Below, piece by piece: positions 14,283 through 29,040 of a stretch of DNA of 64,000 nt. Under the pieces are notes generated by a model. That model made no database searches, was not told the origin of the DNA, and worked only from the letters and a program-made list of their open reading frames with translations. A program made the translations under genes and the position numbers. Position 1 is the first letter of the stretch; every line of letters starts with the position of its first letter. Source of the stretch: Cladorhizidae sp. MBARI D1340-BT2 (Eukaryota; Porifera; Demospongiae; Poecilosclerida; Cladorhizidae); assembly GCA_028752905.1 (NCBI GenBank), contig JAQNBH010000187.1, forward strand, positions 1 through 64,000, in the 5' to 3' direction.

Positions 14283-17200
14283 CTGGTCATAGATACACAG
14301 CAACCAGTCACTAGTCATAGACACACTGCAACCAGTCACTAGTCATAGACACACTGCAACCAGTCACTAGTCATAGACACACTGCAACCAGTCACTAGTC
14401 ATAGACACAATGCAACCAGTCACTAGTCATAGACACACTGCAACCAGTCACTAGTCATAGATACACTGCAACCAGTCACTAGTCATAGACACACTGCAAC
14501 CAGTCACTAGTCATAGACACACTGCAACCAGTCACTAGTCATAGACACACTGCAACCAGTCACTAGTCATAGACACAGTGCAACCAGTCACTAGTCATAG
14601 ACACACTGCAACCAGTCACTAGTCATAGACACACTACAACCAGTCACTAGACATAGACACACTGCAACCAGTCACTAGTCATAGACACACTGCAACCAGT
14701 CACTAGTCATAGACACACTGCAACCAGTCACTAGTCATAGACACACTGCAACCAGTCACTAGTCATAGACACACTGCAACCAGTCACTAGTCATAGATAC
14801 ACTGCAACCAGTCACTAGTCATAGACACACTGCAACCAGTCACTAGTCATAGACACACTGCAACCAGTCACTAGTCATAGACACTCTGCAACCAGTCACT
14901 AGTCATAGACACACTGCAACCAGTCACTAGTCATAGACACACTGCAACCAGTCACTAGTCATAGACACAATGCAACCAGTCACTAGTCATAGATACACTG
15001 CAACCAGTCACTAGTCATAGATACACTGCAACCAGTCACTAGTCATAGACACACTGCAACCAGTCACTAGTCATAGATACACTACAACCAGTCACTAGTC
15101 ATAGATACACTGCAACCAGTCACTAGTCATAGACACACTGCAACCAGTCACTAGTCATAGACACACTGCAACCAGTCACTAGTCATAGATACACTGCAAC
15201 CAGTCACTAGTCATAGACACACTGCAACCAGTCACTAGTCATAGACACACTGCAACCAGTCACTAGTCATAGACACACTGCAACCAGTCACTAGTCATAG
15301 ACACACTGCAACCAGTCACTAGACATAGACACACTGCAACCAGTCACTAGTCATAGACACACTTCAACCAGTCACTAGTCATAGACACACTGCAACCAGT
15401 GACTAGTCATAGACACACTGCAGCCAGTCACTAGTCATAGATACACTGCAACCAGACACTAGTCATAGACACACTGCAATCAGTCACTAGTCATAGATAC
15501 ACTGCAACCAGTCACTAGTCATAGACACACTGCAACCAGTCACTAGTCATAGACACACTGCAACCAGTCACTAGTCATAGACACACTGCAACCAGTCACT
15601 AGTCATAGACACACTGCAACCAGTCACTAGTCATAGACACACTGCAACCAGTCACTAGTCATAGACACACTGCAACCAGTCACTAGTCATAGATACACTG
15701 CAACCAGTCACTAGTCATAGACACACTGCAACCAGTCACTAGTCATAGACACACTGCAACCAGTCACTAGTCATAGATACACTGCAACCAGTCACTAGTC
15801 ATAGACACACTGCAACCAGTCACTAGTCATAGACACACTGCAACCAGTCACTAGTCATAGACACACTGCAACCAGTCACTAGTCATAGATACACTGCAAC
15901 CAGTCACTGGTCATAGATACACAGCAACCAGTCACTAGTCATAGACACACTGCAACCAGTCACTAGTCATAGACACACTGCAACCAGTCACTAGTCATAG
16001 ACACACTGCAACCAGTCACTAGTCATAGACACAATGCAACCAGTCACTAGTCATAGACACACTGCAACCAGTCACTAGTCATAGATACACTGCAACCAGT
16101 CACTAGTCATAGACACACTGCAACCAGTCACTAGTCATAGACACACTGCAACCAGTCACTAGTCATAGACACACTGCAACCAGTCACTAGTCATAGACAC
16201 AGTGCAACCAGTCACTAGTCATAGACACACTGCAACCAGTCACTAGTCATAGACACACTACAACCAGTCACTAGACATAGACACACTGCAACCAGTCACT
16301 AGTCATAGACACACTGCAACCAGTCACTAGTCATAGACACACTGCAACCAGTCACTAGTCATAGACACACTGCAACCAGTCACTAGTCATAGATACACTG
16401 CAACCAGTCACTGGTCATAGATACACAGCAACCAGTCACTAGTCATAGACACACTGCAACCAGTCACTAGTCATAGACACACTGCAACCAGTCACTAGTC
16501 ATAGACACACTGCAACCAGTCACTAGTCATAGACACAATGCAACCAGTCACTAGTCATAGACACACTGCAACCAGTCACTAGTCATAGATACACTGCAAC
16601 CAGTCACTAGTCATAGACACACTGCAACCAGTCACTAGTCATAGACACACTGCAACCAGTCACTAGTCATAGACACACTGCAACCAGTCACTAGTCATAG
16701 ACACAGTGCAACCAGTCACTAGTCATAGACACACTGCAACCAGTCACTAGTCATAGACACACTACAACCAGTCACTAGACATAGACACACTGCAACCAGT
16801 CACTAGTCATAGACACACTGCAACCAGTCACTAGTCATAGACACACTGCAACCAGTCACTAGTCATAGACACACTGCAACCAGTCACTAGTCATAGACAC
16901 ACTGCAACCAGTCACTAGTCATAGATACACTGCAACCAGTCACTAGTCATAGACACACTGCAACCAGTCACTAGTCATAGACACACTGCAACCAGTCACT
17001 AGTCATAGACACTCTGCAACCAGTCACTAGTCATAGACACACTGCAACCAGTCACTAGTCATAGACACACTGCAACCAGTCACTAGTCATAGACACAATG
17101 CAACCAGTCACTAGTCATAGATACACTGCAACCAGTCACTAGTCATAGATACACTGCAACCAGTCACTAGTCATAGACACACTGCAACCAGTCACTAGTC

Positions 17201-18540
17201 ATAGATACACTACAACCAGTCACTAGTCATAGATACACTGCAACCAGTCACTAGTCATAGACACACTGCAACCAGTCACTAGTCATAGACACACTGCAAC
17301 CAGTCACTAGTCATAGATACACTGCAACCAGTCACTAGTCATAGACACACTGCAACCAGTCACTAGTCATAGACACACTGCAACCAGTCACTAGTCATAG
17401 ACACACTGCAACCAGTCACTAGTCATAGACACACTGCAACCAGTCACTAGACATAGACACACTGCAACCAGTCACTAGTCATAGACACACTTCAACCAGT
17501 CACTAGTCATAGACACACTGCAACCAGTGACTAGTCATAGACACACTGCAGCCAGTCACTAGTCATAGATACACTGCAACCAGACACTAGTCATAGACAC
17601 ACTGCAATCAGTCACTAGTCATAGATACACTGCAACCAGTCACTAGTCATAGACACACTGCAACCAGTCACTAGTCATAGACACACTGCAACCAGTCACT
17701 AGTCATAGACACACTGCAACCAGTCACTAGTCATAGACACACTGCAACCAGTCACTAGTCATAGACACACTGCAACCAGTCACTAGTCATAGACACACTG
17801 CAACCAGTCACTAGTCATAGATACACTGCAACCAGTCACTAGTCATAGACACACTGCAACCAGTCACTAGTCATAGACACACTGCAACCAGTCACTAGTC
17901 ATAGATACACTGCAACCAGTCACTAGTCATAGACACACTGCAACCAGTCACTAGTCATAGACACACTGCAACCAGTCACTAGTCATAGACACACTGCAAC
18001 CAGTCACTAGTCATAGATACACTGCAACCAGTCACTGGTCATAGATACACAGCAACCAGTCACTAGTCATAGACACACTGCAACCAGTCACTAGTCATAG
18101 ACACACTGCAACCAGTCACTAGTCATAGACACACTGCAACCAGTCACTAGTCATAGACACAATGCAACCAGTCACTAGTCATAGACACACTGCAACCAGT
18201 CACTAGTCATAGATACACTGCAACCAGTCACTAGTCATAGACACACTGCAACCAGTCACTAGTCATAGACACACTGCAACCAGTCACTAGTCATAGACAC
18301 ACTGCAACCAGTCACTAGTCATAGACACAGTGCAACCAGTCACTAGTCATAGACACACTGCAACCAGTCACTAGTCATAGACACACTACAACCAGTCACT
18401 AGACATAGACACACTGCAACCAGTCACTAGTCATAGACACACTGCAACCAGTCACTAGTCATAGACACACTGCAACCAGTCACTAGTCATAGACACACTG
18501 CAACCAGTCACTAGTCATAGACACACTGCAACCAGTCACT
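14283..18540. repeat. 2,128-bp tandem duplication inside domain A
   Basis: Six independent markers recur exactly 2,128 bp (76 units) apart: CTGGTCATAG at 14,283 and 16,411, and again at 15,907 and 18,035; CAGTGCAACC at 14,578 and 16,706, and at 16,202 and 18,330; GACACTCTGC at 14,885 and 17,013; TTCAACC at 15,363 and 17,491. The first copy is therefore about 14,283-16,410 and the second about 16,411-18,538. Each copy contains an inner 1,624-bp (58-unit) repeat, because CTGG and CAGTG recur 1,624 bp apart within it. The two copies agree in every marker I tracked, so the event is recent or has been homogenised. Confidence 0.88.
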
Positions 18541-20569
18541 AGTCATAGATACACTGCAACCAGTCACTAGTCATAGACACACTGCAACCAGTCACTAGTC
18601 ATAGACACACTGCAACCAGTCACTAGTCATAGACACTCTGCAACCAGTCACTAGTCATAGACACACTGCAACCAGTCACTAGTCATAGACACACTGCAAC
18701 CAGTCACTAGTCATAGACACAATGCAACCAGTCACTAGTCATAGATACACTGCAACCAGTCACTAGTCATAGATACACTGCAACCAGTCACTAGTCATAG
18801 ACACACTGCAACCAGTCACTAGTCATAGATACACTACAACCAGTCACTAGTCATAGATACACTGCAACCAGTCACTAGTCATAGACACACTGCAACCAGT
18901 CACTAGTCATAGACACACTGCAACCAGTCACTAGTCATAGATACACTGCAACCAGTCACTAGTCATAGACACACTGCAACCAGTCACTAGTCATAGACAC
19001 ACTGCAACCAGTCACTAGTCATAGACACACTGCAACCAGTCACTAGTCATAGACACACTGCAACCAGTCACTAGACATAGACACACTGCAACCAGTCACT
19101 AGTCATAGACACACTTCAACCAGTCACTAGTCATAGACACACTGCAACCAGTGACTAGTCATAGACACACTGCAGCCAGTCACTAGTCATAGATACACTG
19201 CAACCAGACACTAGTCATAGACACACTGCAATCAGTCACTAGTCATAGATACACTGCAACCAGTCACTAGTCATAGACACACTGCAACCAGTCACTAGTC
19301 ATAGACACACTGCAACCAGTCACTAGTCATAGACACACTGCAACCAGTCACTAGTCATAGACACACTGCAACCAGTCACTAGTCATAGACACACTGCAAC
19401 CAGTCACTAGTCATAGACACACTGCAACCAGTCACTAGTCATAGATACACTGCAACCAGTCACTAGCCATAGATACACTGCAACCAGTCACTAGTCATAG
19501 ATACACTGCAACCAGACACTAGTCATAGACACACTGCAATCAGTCACTAGTCATAGATACACTGCAACCAGTCACTAGTCATAGACACACTGCAACCAGT
19601 CACTAGTCATAGACACACTGCAACCAGTCACTAGTCATAGACACACTGCAACGAGTCACTAGTCATAGACACACTGCAACCAGTCACTAGTCATAGACAC
19701 ACTGCAACCAGTCTCTAGTCATAGACACACTGCAACCCGTCACTAGTCATAGACACACTGCAACCAGTCACTAGTCATAGATACACTGCAACCAGTCACT
19801 AGTCATAGACACACTGCAACCAGTCACTAGTCATAGACACACTGCAACCAGTCACTAGTCATAGACACACTGCAACCAGTCACTAGTCATAGACACACTG
19901 CAACCAGTCACTAGTCATAGACACACTGCAACCAGTCACTAGTCATAGACACACTGCAACCATTCACTAGTCATAGACACACTGCAACCAGTCACTAGTC
20001 ATAGAGACACTGCAACCTGTCACTAGTCATAGACACACTGCAACCAGTCACTAGTCATAGACACACTGCAACCAGTCACTAGTCATAGACACACTGCAAC
20101 CAGTCACTAGTCATAGAGACACTGCAACCAGTCACTAGTCATAGACACACTGCAACCAGTCACTAGTCATAGACACACTGCAACCAGTCACTAGTCATAG
20201 ATACACTGCAACCAGTCACTAGTCATAGACACACTGCAACCAGTCACTAGTCATAGACACACTGCAACCAGTCACTAGTCATAGACACACTGCAACCAGT
20301 CACTAGTCATAGATACACTGCAACCAGTCACTGGTCATAGATACACAGCAACCAGTCACTAGTCATAGACACACTGCAACCAGTCACTAGTCATAGACAC
20401 ACTGCAACCAGTCACTAGTCATAGACACACTGCAACCAGTCACTAGTCATAGACACAATGCAACCAGTCACTAGTCATAGACACACTGCAACCAGTCACT
20501 AGTCATAGATACACTGCAACCAGTCACTAGTCATAGACACACTGCAACCAGTCACTAGTCATAGACACA

Positions 20570-20990
20570 CTGCAACCGTCACTAGTCATAGACACACTGC
20601 AACCAGTCACTAGTCATAGACACAGTGCAACCAGTCACTAGTCATAGACACACTGCAACAGTCACTAGTCATAGACACACTACAACCAGTCACTAGTCAT
20701 ATATACACTGCAACTAGTCACTACTCATAGATACACTGCAACCAGTCACTAGACATAGACACACTGCAACCAGTCACTAGTCATAGACACACTGCAACCA
20801 GTCACTAGTCATAGACACACTGCAACCAGTCACTAGTCGATAGACACACTGCAACCAGTCACTAGTCATAGACACACTGCAACCAGTCACTAGTCATAGA
20901 CACACTGCAACCAGTCACTAGTCATAGACACACTGCAACCAGTCACTAGTCATAGACACACTGCAACCAGTCACTAGTCATAGACTACAC
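20570..20990. other. Internal cluster of single-base indels
   Basis: Within about 420 bp there is a base loss near 20,577 (CAACCGTC), another near 20,659 (GCAACAGTC), a gain near 20,839 (GTCGATAG) and a gain near 20,985 (GACTACAC). The net effect is zero, and unit phase on both sides is identical. About 14.5 kb to the left and 11.8 kb to the right show no net indel, so the cluster is isolated. The GACTACAC gain again looks like both C and T written at unit position 25. A low-coverage or contig-join patch is likely. The unit near 20,700 also has a unique ATATAC change. Confidence 0.75.
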
Positions 20991-21899
20991 TGCAACCAGT
21001 CACTAGTCATAGATACACTGCAACCAGTCACTAGTCATAGACACACTGCAACCAGTCACTAGTCATAGACACACTGCAACCAGTCACTAGTCATAGACAC
21101 AATGCAACCAGTCACTAGTCATAGATACACTGCAACCAGTCACTAGTCATAGATACACTGCAACCAGTCACTAGTCATAGACACACTGCAACCAGTCACT
21201 AGTCATAGACACACTGCAACCAGTCACTAGTCACAGACACACTGCAACCAGTCACTAGTCATAGATACACTGCAACCAGTCACTAGTCATAGATACACTG
21301 CAACCAGTCACTAGTCATAGATACACTGCAACCAGTCACTAGTCATAGATACACTGCAACCAGTCACTAGTCATAGACACACTGCAACCAGTCACTAGTC
21401 ATAGACACACTGCAACCAGTCACTAGTCATAGATACACTGCAACCAGTCACTAGTCATAGATACACTGCAACCAGTCACTAGTCATAGATACACTGCAAC
21501 CAGTCACTAGTCATAGACACACTGCACCCAGTCACTAGTCATAGACACACTGCAACCAGTCACTAGTCATAGACACACTGCAACCAGTCACTAGTCATAG
21601 ACACACTGCAACCAGTCACTAGTCATAGACACACTGCAACCAGTCACTAGTCATAGACACAATGCAACCAGTCACTAGTCATAGATACACTGCAACCAGT
21701 CACTAGTCATAGATACACTGCAACCAGTCACTAGTCATAGACACACTGCAACCAGTCACTAGTCATAGATACACTACAACCAGTCACTAGTCATAGATAC
21801 ACTGCAACCAGTCACTAGTCATAGACACACTGCAACCAGTCACTAGTCATAGACACACTGCAACCAGTCACTAGTCATAGACACACTGCAACCAGTCAC

Positions 21900-23850
21900 T
21901 AGTCATAGACACACGGCAACCAGTCACTAGTCATAGACACACTGCAACCAGTCACTAGTCATAGACACACTGCAACCAGTCACTAGTCATAGACACACTG
22001 CAACCAGTCACTAGACATAGACACACTGCAACCAGTCACTAGTCATAGACACACTTCAACCAGTCACTAGTCATAGACACACTGCAACCAGTGACTAGTC
22101 ATAGACACACTGCAGCCAGTCACTAGTCATAGATACACTGCAACCAGACACTAGTCATAGACACACTGCAATCAGTCACTAGTCATAGATACACTGCAAC
22201 CAGTCACTAGTCATAGACACACTGCAACCAGTCACTAGTCATAGACACACTGCAACCAGTCACTAGTCATAGACACACTGCAACCAGTCACTAGTCATAG
22301 ACACACTGCAACCAGTCACTAGTCATAGACACACTGCAACCAGTCACTAGTCATAGACACACTGCAACCAGTCACTAGTCATAGATACACTGCAACCAGT
22401 CACTAGCCATAGATACACTGCAACCAGTCACTAGTCATAGACACACTGCAACCAGTGACTAGTCATAGACACACTGCAGCCAGTCACTAGTCATAGATAC
22501 ACTGCAACCAGACACTAGTCATAGACACACTGCAATCAGTCACTAGTCATAGATACACTGCAACCAGTCACTAGTCATAGACACACTGCAACCAGTCACT
22601 AGTCATAGACACACTGCAACCAGTCACTAGTCATAGACACACTGCAACGAGTCACTAGTCATAGACACACTGCAACCAGTCACTAGTCATAGACACACTG
22701 CAACCAGTCTCTAGTCATAGACACACTGCAACCCGTCACTAGTCATAGACACACTGCAACCAGTCACTAGTCATAGATACACTGCAACCAGTCACTAGTC
22801 ATAGACACACTGCAACCAGTCACTAGTCATAGACACACTGCAACCAGTCACTAGTCATAGACACACTGCAACCAGTCACTAGTCATAGACACACTGCAAC
22901 CAGTCACTAGTCATAGACACACTGCAACCAGTCACTAGTCATAGACACACTGCAACCATTCACTAGTCATAGACACACTGCAACCAGTCACTAGTCATAG
23001 AGACACTGCAACCTGTCACTAGTCATAGACACACTGCAACCAGTCACTAGTCATAGACACACTGCAACCAGTCACTAGTCATAGATACACTGCAACCAGT
23101 CACTAGTCATAGACACACTGCAACCAGTCACTAGTCATAGACACACTGCAATGAGTCACTAGTCATAGACACACTGCAACCAGTCACTAGTCATAGATAC
23201 ACTGCAACCAGTCACTGGTCATAGATACACAGCAACCAGTCACTAGTCATAGACACACTGCAACCAGTCACTAGTCATAGACACACTGCAACCAGTCACT
23301 AGTCATAGACACACTGCAACCAGTCACTAGTCATAGACACAATGCAACCAGTCACTAGTCATAGACACACTGCAACCAGTCACTAGTCATAGATACACTG
23401 CAACCAGTCACTAGTCATAGACACACTGCAACCAGTCACTAGTCATAGATACACTGCAACCAGTCACTAGTCATAGACACACTGCAACCAGTCACTAGTC
23501 ATAGACACACTGCAACCAGTCACTAGTCATAGACACACTGCAACCAGTCACTAGTCATAGACACACTGCAACCAGTCACTAGTCATAGACACACTGCAAC
23601 CAGTCACTAGTCATAGACACACTACAACCAGTCACTAGTCATAAATACACTGCAACTAGTCACTACTCATAGATACACTGCAACCAGTCACTAGACATAG
23701 ACACACTGCAACCAGTCACTAGTCATAGACACACTGCAACCAGTCACTAGTCATAGACACACTGCAACCAGTCACTAGTGATAGACACACTGCAACCAGT
23801 CACTAGTCATAGACACACTGCAACCAGTCACTAGTCATAGACACACTGCA
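21900..23850. repeat. Distant copy of the 6.65-8.6 kb segment
   Basis: Markers at ACACGGCAAC (6,651 and 21,911), TTCAACC (6,795 and 22,055), CAACCCGTC (7,471 and 22,731) and CACTACTCAT (8,401 and 23,661) are all exactly 15,260 bp (545 units) apart. ATAAATACAC (8,381 and 23,641) and the unit pattern ACACGGCAAC were not seen in the copies between them. One marker inside the block (CTGGTCATAG, 8,011 and 23,215) is offset by 15,204 bp, so two units have moved within it. The segment therefore resembles a copy five blocks away more than some nearer ones, pointing to long-range duplication or to an assembly effect. Confidence 0.8.
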
Positions 23851-26800
23851 ACCAGTCACTAGTCATAGACACACTGCAACCAGTCACTAGTCATAGACAC
23901 ACTGCAACCAGTCACTAGTCATAGATACACTGCAACCATTCACTAGTCATAGATACACTGCAACCAGTCACTAGTCATAGACACACTGCAACCAGTCACT
24001 AGTCATAGACACACTGCAACCAGTCACTAGTCATAGACACAATGCAACCAGTCACTAGTCATAGATACACTGCAACCAGTCACTAGTCATAGATACACTG
24101 CAACCAGTCACTAGTCATAGATACACTACAACCAGTCACTAGTCATAGATACACTGCAACCAGTCACTAGTCATAGACACACTGCAACCAGTCACTAGTC
24201 ATAGACACACTGCAACCAGTCACTAGTCATAGACACACTGCAACCAGTCACTAGTCATAGACACACTGCAACCAGTCACTAGTCATAGATACACTGCAAC
24301 CAGTCACTAGTCATAGATACACTGCAACCAGTCACTAGTCATAGATACACTGCAACCAGTCACTAGTCATAGACACACTGCAACCAGTCACTAGTCATAG
24401 ACACACTGCAACCAGTCACTAGTCATAGATACACTGCAACCAGTCACTAGTCATAGATACACTGCAACCAGTCACTAGTCATAGATACACTGCAACCAGT
24501 CACTAGTCATAGACACACTGCAACCAGTCACTAGTCATAGACACACTGCAACCAGTCACTAGTCATAGACACACTGCAACCAGTCACTAGTCATAGACAC
24601 ACTGCAACCAGTCACTAGTCATAGACACACTGCAACCAGTCACTAGTCATAGACACACTGCAACCAGTCACTAGTCATAGACACACTGCAACCAGTCACT
24701 AGTCATAGACACACTGCAACCAGTCACTAGTCATAGACACACTGCAACCAGTCACTAGTCATAGATACACTGCAACCAGTCACTAGTCATAGACACACTG
24801 CAACCAGTCACTAGTCATAGACACACTGCAACCAGTCACTAGTCATAGACACACTGCAACCAGTCACTAGTCATAGACACACTGCAACCAGTCACTAGTC
24901 ATAGACACACTGCAACCAGTCACTAGTCATAGATACACTGCAACCAGTCACTAGTCATAGATACACTGCAACCAGTCACTAGACATAGACACACTGCAAC
25001 CAGTCACTAGTCATAGACACACTGCAACCAGTCACTAGTCATAGACACACTGCAACCAGTCACTAGTCATAGACACACTGCAACCAGTCACTAGTCATAG
25101 ACACACTGCAACCAGTCACTAGTCATAGATACACTGCAACCAGTCACTAGTCATAGACACACTGCAACCAGTCACTAGTCATAGACACACTGCAACCAGT
25201 CACTAGTCATAGACACACTGCAACCAGTCACTAGTCATAGACACACGGTAACCAGTCACTAGTCATAGACACACTGCAACCAGTCACTAGTCATAGACAC
25301 ACTGCAACCAGTCACTAGTCATAGACACACTGCAACCAGTCACTAGACATAGACACACTGCAACCAGTCACTAGTCATAGACACACTTCAACCAGTCACT
25401 AGTCATAGACACACTGCAACCAGTCACTAGTCATAGACACACTGCAGCCAGTCACTAGTCATAGATACACTGCAACCAGACACTAGTCATAGACACACTG
25501 CAATCAGTCACTAGTCATAGATACACTGCAACCAGTCACTAGTCATAGACACACTGCAACCAGTCACTAGTCATAGACACACTGCAACCAGTCACTAGTC
25601 ATAGACACACTGCAACCAGTCACTAGTCATAGACACACTGCAACCAGTCACTAGTCATAGACACACTGCAACCAGTCACTAGTCATAGACACACTGCAAC
25701 CAGTCACTAGTCATAGATACACTGCAACCAGTCACTAGCCATAGATACACTGCAACCAGTCACTAGTCATAGACACACTGCAACCAGTGACTAGTCATAG
25801 ACACACTGCAGCCAGTCACTAGTCATAGATACACTGCAACCAGACACTAGTCATAGACACACTGCAACCAGTCACTAGTCATAGACACACTGCAACCAGT
25901 CACTAGTCATAGACACACTGCAACCAGTCACTAGTCATAGACACACTGCAACCAGTCACTAGTCATAGATACACTGCAACCAGTCACTAGTCATAGACAC
26001 ACTGCAACCAGTCACTAGTCATAGACACACTGCAACCAGTCACTAGTCATAGACACACTGCAACCAGTGACTAGTCATAGACACACTGCAACCAGTCACT
26101 AGTCATAGACACACTGCAACCAGTCACTAGTCATAGAGACACTGCAACCTGTCACTAGTCATAGACACACTGCAACCAGTCACTAGTCATAGACACACTG
26201 CAACCAGTCACTAGTCATAGACACACTGCAACCAGTCACTAGTCATAGAGACACTGCAACAAGTCACTAGTCATAGACACACTGCAACCAGTCACTAGTC
26301 ATAGAGACACTGCAACAAGTCACTAGTCATAGACACACTGCAACCAGTCACTAGTCATAGACACACTGCAACCAGTCACTAGTCATAGATACACTGCAAC
26401 CAGTCACTAGTCATAGACACACTGCAACCAGTCACTAGTCATAGACACACTGCAACCAGTCACTAGTCATAGACACACTGCAACCAGTCACTAGTCATAG
26501 ATACACTGCAACCAGTCACTGGTCATAGATACACAGCAACCAGTCACTAGTCATAGACACACTGCAACCAGTCACTAGTCATAGACACACTGCAACCAGT
26601 CACTAGTCATAGACACACTGCAACCAGTCACTAGTCATAGACACAATGCAACCAGTCACTAGTCATAGACACACTGCAACCAGTCACTAGTCATAGACAC
26701 ACTGCAACCAGTCACTAGTCATAGACACACTGCAACCAGTCACTAGTCATAGACACACTGCAACCAGTCACTAGTCATAGACACACTGCAACCAGTCACT

Positions 26801-27059
26801 AGTCATAGACACACTGCAACCAGTCACTAGGCATAGACACACTGCAGCCAGTCACTAGTCACAGACACACTGCAACCAGTCACTAGTCATAGATACACTG
26901 CAACCAGTCACTAGTCATAGACACACTGCAACCAGTCACTAGTCATAGACACACTGCAACCAGACACTAGACATAGACACACTGCAACCAGTCACTAGTC
27001 ATAGACACACTTCAACCAGTCACTAGTCATAGACACACTGCAACCAGTGACTAGTCATA

Positions 27060-29040
27060 GACACACTGCAGCCAGTCACTAGTCATAGATACACTGCAAC
27101 CAGTCACTAGTCATAGACACACTGCAACCAGTCACTAGTCATAGACACACTGCAACCAGTCACTAGTCATAGGTACACTGCAACCAGTCACTAGTCATAG
27201 ATACACTGCAACCAGTCACTAGTCATAGACATACTGCAACCAGTCACTAGTCATAGACACACTGCAACCAGTCACTAGTCATAGACACACTGCAACCAGT
27301 CACTAGTCATAGATACACTGCAACCAGTCACTAGTCATAGACACACTGCAACCAGTCACTAGTCATAGACACACTGCAACCAGTCACTAGTCATAGACAT
27401 ACTGCAACCAGTCACTAGTCATAGACACACTGCAACCAGTCACTAGTCATAGACACACTGCAACCAGTCACTAGTCATAGATACACTGCAACCAGTCACT
27501 AGTCATAGACACACTGCAACCAGTCACTAGTCATAGATACACTGCAACCAGTCACTAGTCATAGATACACTGCAACCAGTCACTAGTCATAGACACACTG
27601 CAACCAGTCACTAGTCATAGACACACTGCAACCAGTCACTAGTCATAGACACACTGCAACCAGTCACTAGTCATAGACACACTGCAACCAGTCAATAGTC
27701 ATAGACACACTGCAACCAGTCACTAGTCATAGACACAATGCAACCAGTCACTAGTCATAGACACACTGCAACCAGTCACTAGTCATAGATACACTGCAAC
27801 CAGTCACTAGTCATAGATACACTGCAAACAGTCACTAGTCATAGATACACTGCAACCAGTCACTAGTCATAGACACACTGCAACCAGTCACTAGTCATAG
27901 ACACACTGCAACCAGTCACTAGTCATAGATACACTGCAACCAGTCACTAGTCATAGACACACTGCAACCAGTCACTAGTCATAGACACACTGCAACCAGT
28001 CACTAGTCATAGATACACTGCAACCAGTCACTAGTCATAGATACACTGCAACCAGTCACTAGTCATAGATACACTGCAACCAGTCACTAGTCATAGACAC
28101 ACTGCAACCAGTCACTAGTCATAGACACACTGCAACCAGTCACTAGTCATAGACACACTGCAACCAGTCACTAGTCATAGACACACTGCAACCAGTCACT
28201 AGTCATAGACACACTGCAACCAGTCACTAGTCATAGACACACTGCAACCAGTCACTAGTCATAGACACACTGCAACCAGTCACTAGTCATAGACACACTG
28301 CAACCAGTCACTAGTCATAGACACACTGCAACCAGTCACTAGTCATAGATACACTGCAACCAGTCACTAGTCATAGATACACTGCAACCAGTCACTAGTC
28401 ATAGATACACTGCAACCAGTCACTAGTCATAGACACACTGCAACCAGTCACTAGTCATAGACACACTGCAACCAGTCACTAGTCATAGACACACTACAAC
28501 CAGTCACTAGTCATAGATACACTGCAACTAGTCACTAGTCATAGATACACTGCAACCAGTCACTAGACATAGACACACCGCAACCAGTCACTAGTCATAG
28601 ACACACTGCAACCAGTCACTAGTCATAGACACACTGCAACCAGTCACTAGTCATAGACACACTGCAACCAGTCACTAGTCATAGACACACTGCAACCAGT
28701 CACTAGTCATAGACACACTGCAACCAGTCACTAGTCATAGACACACTGCAACCAGTCACTAGTCATAGACACACTGCAACCAGTCACTAGTCATAGACAC
28801 ACTGCAACCAGTCACTAGTCATAGATACACTGCAACCAGTCACTAGTCATAGATACACTGCAACCAGTCACTAGTCATAGACACACTGCAACCAGTCACT
28901 AGTCATAGACACACTGCAACCAGTCACTAGTCATAGACACAATGCAACCAGTCACTAGTCATAGATACACTGCAACCAGTCACTAGTCATAGACACACTG
29001 CAACCAGTCACTAGCCATAGACACACTGCAACCAGTCACT
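27060..29040. repeat. Transition between domains A and B
   Basis: The last domain A fingerprint starts at 27,011, and the first domain B marker (CAGTGCAAACAG, G at 29,054) is just downstream. This stretch is 28-bp repeats with a high share of GATACA units and one CATAGGTACA variant (27,172). That variant recurs at 32,967, 207 units minus the one base lost at 32,778-32,804 further on. Part of the stretch is therefore itself duplicated inside the early part of domain B. No unique sequence separates the domains. Confidence 0.6.

Larger units (their letters stand above)
6650..27060. repeat. Higher-order domain A (TTCAACC signature)
   Basis: Nine units carry G to T at unit position 3 (CTTCAACC), at 6,795, 10,099, 13,067, 15,363, 17,491, 19,115, 22,055, 25,387 and 27,011. 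Spacings are 118, 106, 82, 76, 58, 105, 119 and 58 units, all exact multiples of 28. In most copies the next units carry, in order, GTGACTAG, CAGCCAG, CAGACACTAG and CAATCAG, giving a five-unit fingerprint. Other markers travel with it: CTGGTCATAGATACACAGC (8,011, 14,283, 15,907, 16,411, 18,035, 20,331, 23,215, 26,519), CAACCCGTC (7,471, 10,775, 13,687, 19,735, 22,731) and GACACTCTGC (T at 12,589, 14,885, 17,013, 18,637). This is nested segmental duplication of 1.6-3.3 kb blocks. The 25,387 and 27,011 copies have lost parts of the fingerprint. Left and right edges are approximate. Confidence 0.85.

Noticed and set aside
20700..20705. TATATA promoter-like motif
   Set aside because: Produced by one G to T change in a single unit within an indel-rich, low-confidence patch. 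No coding sequence or other promoter element is nearby.
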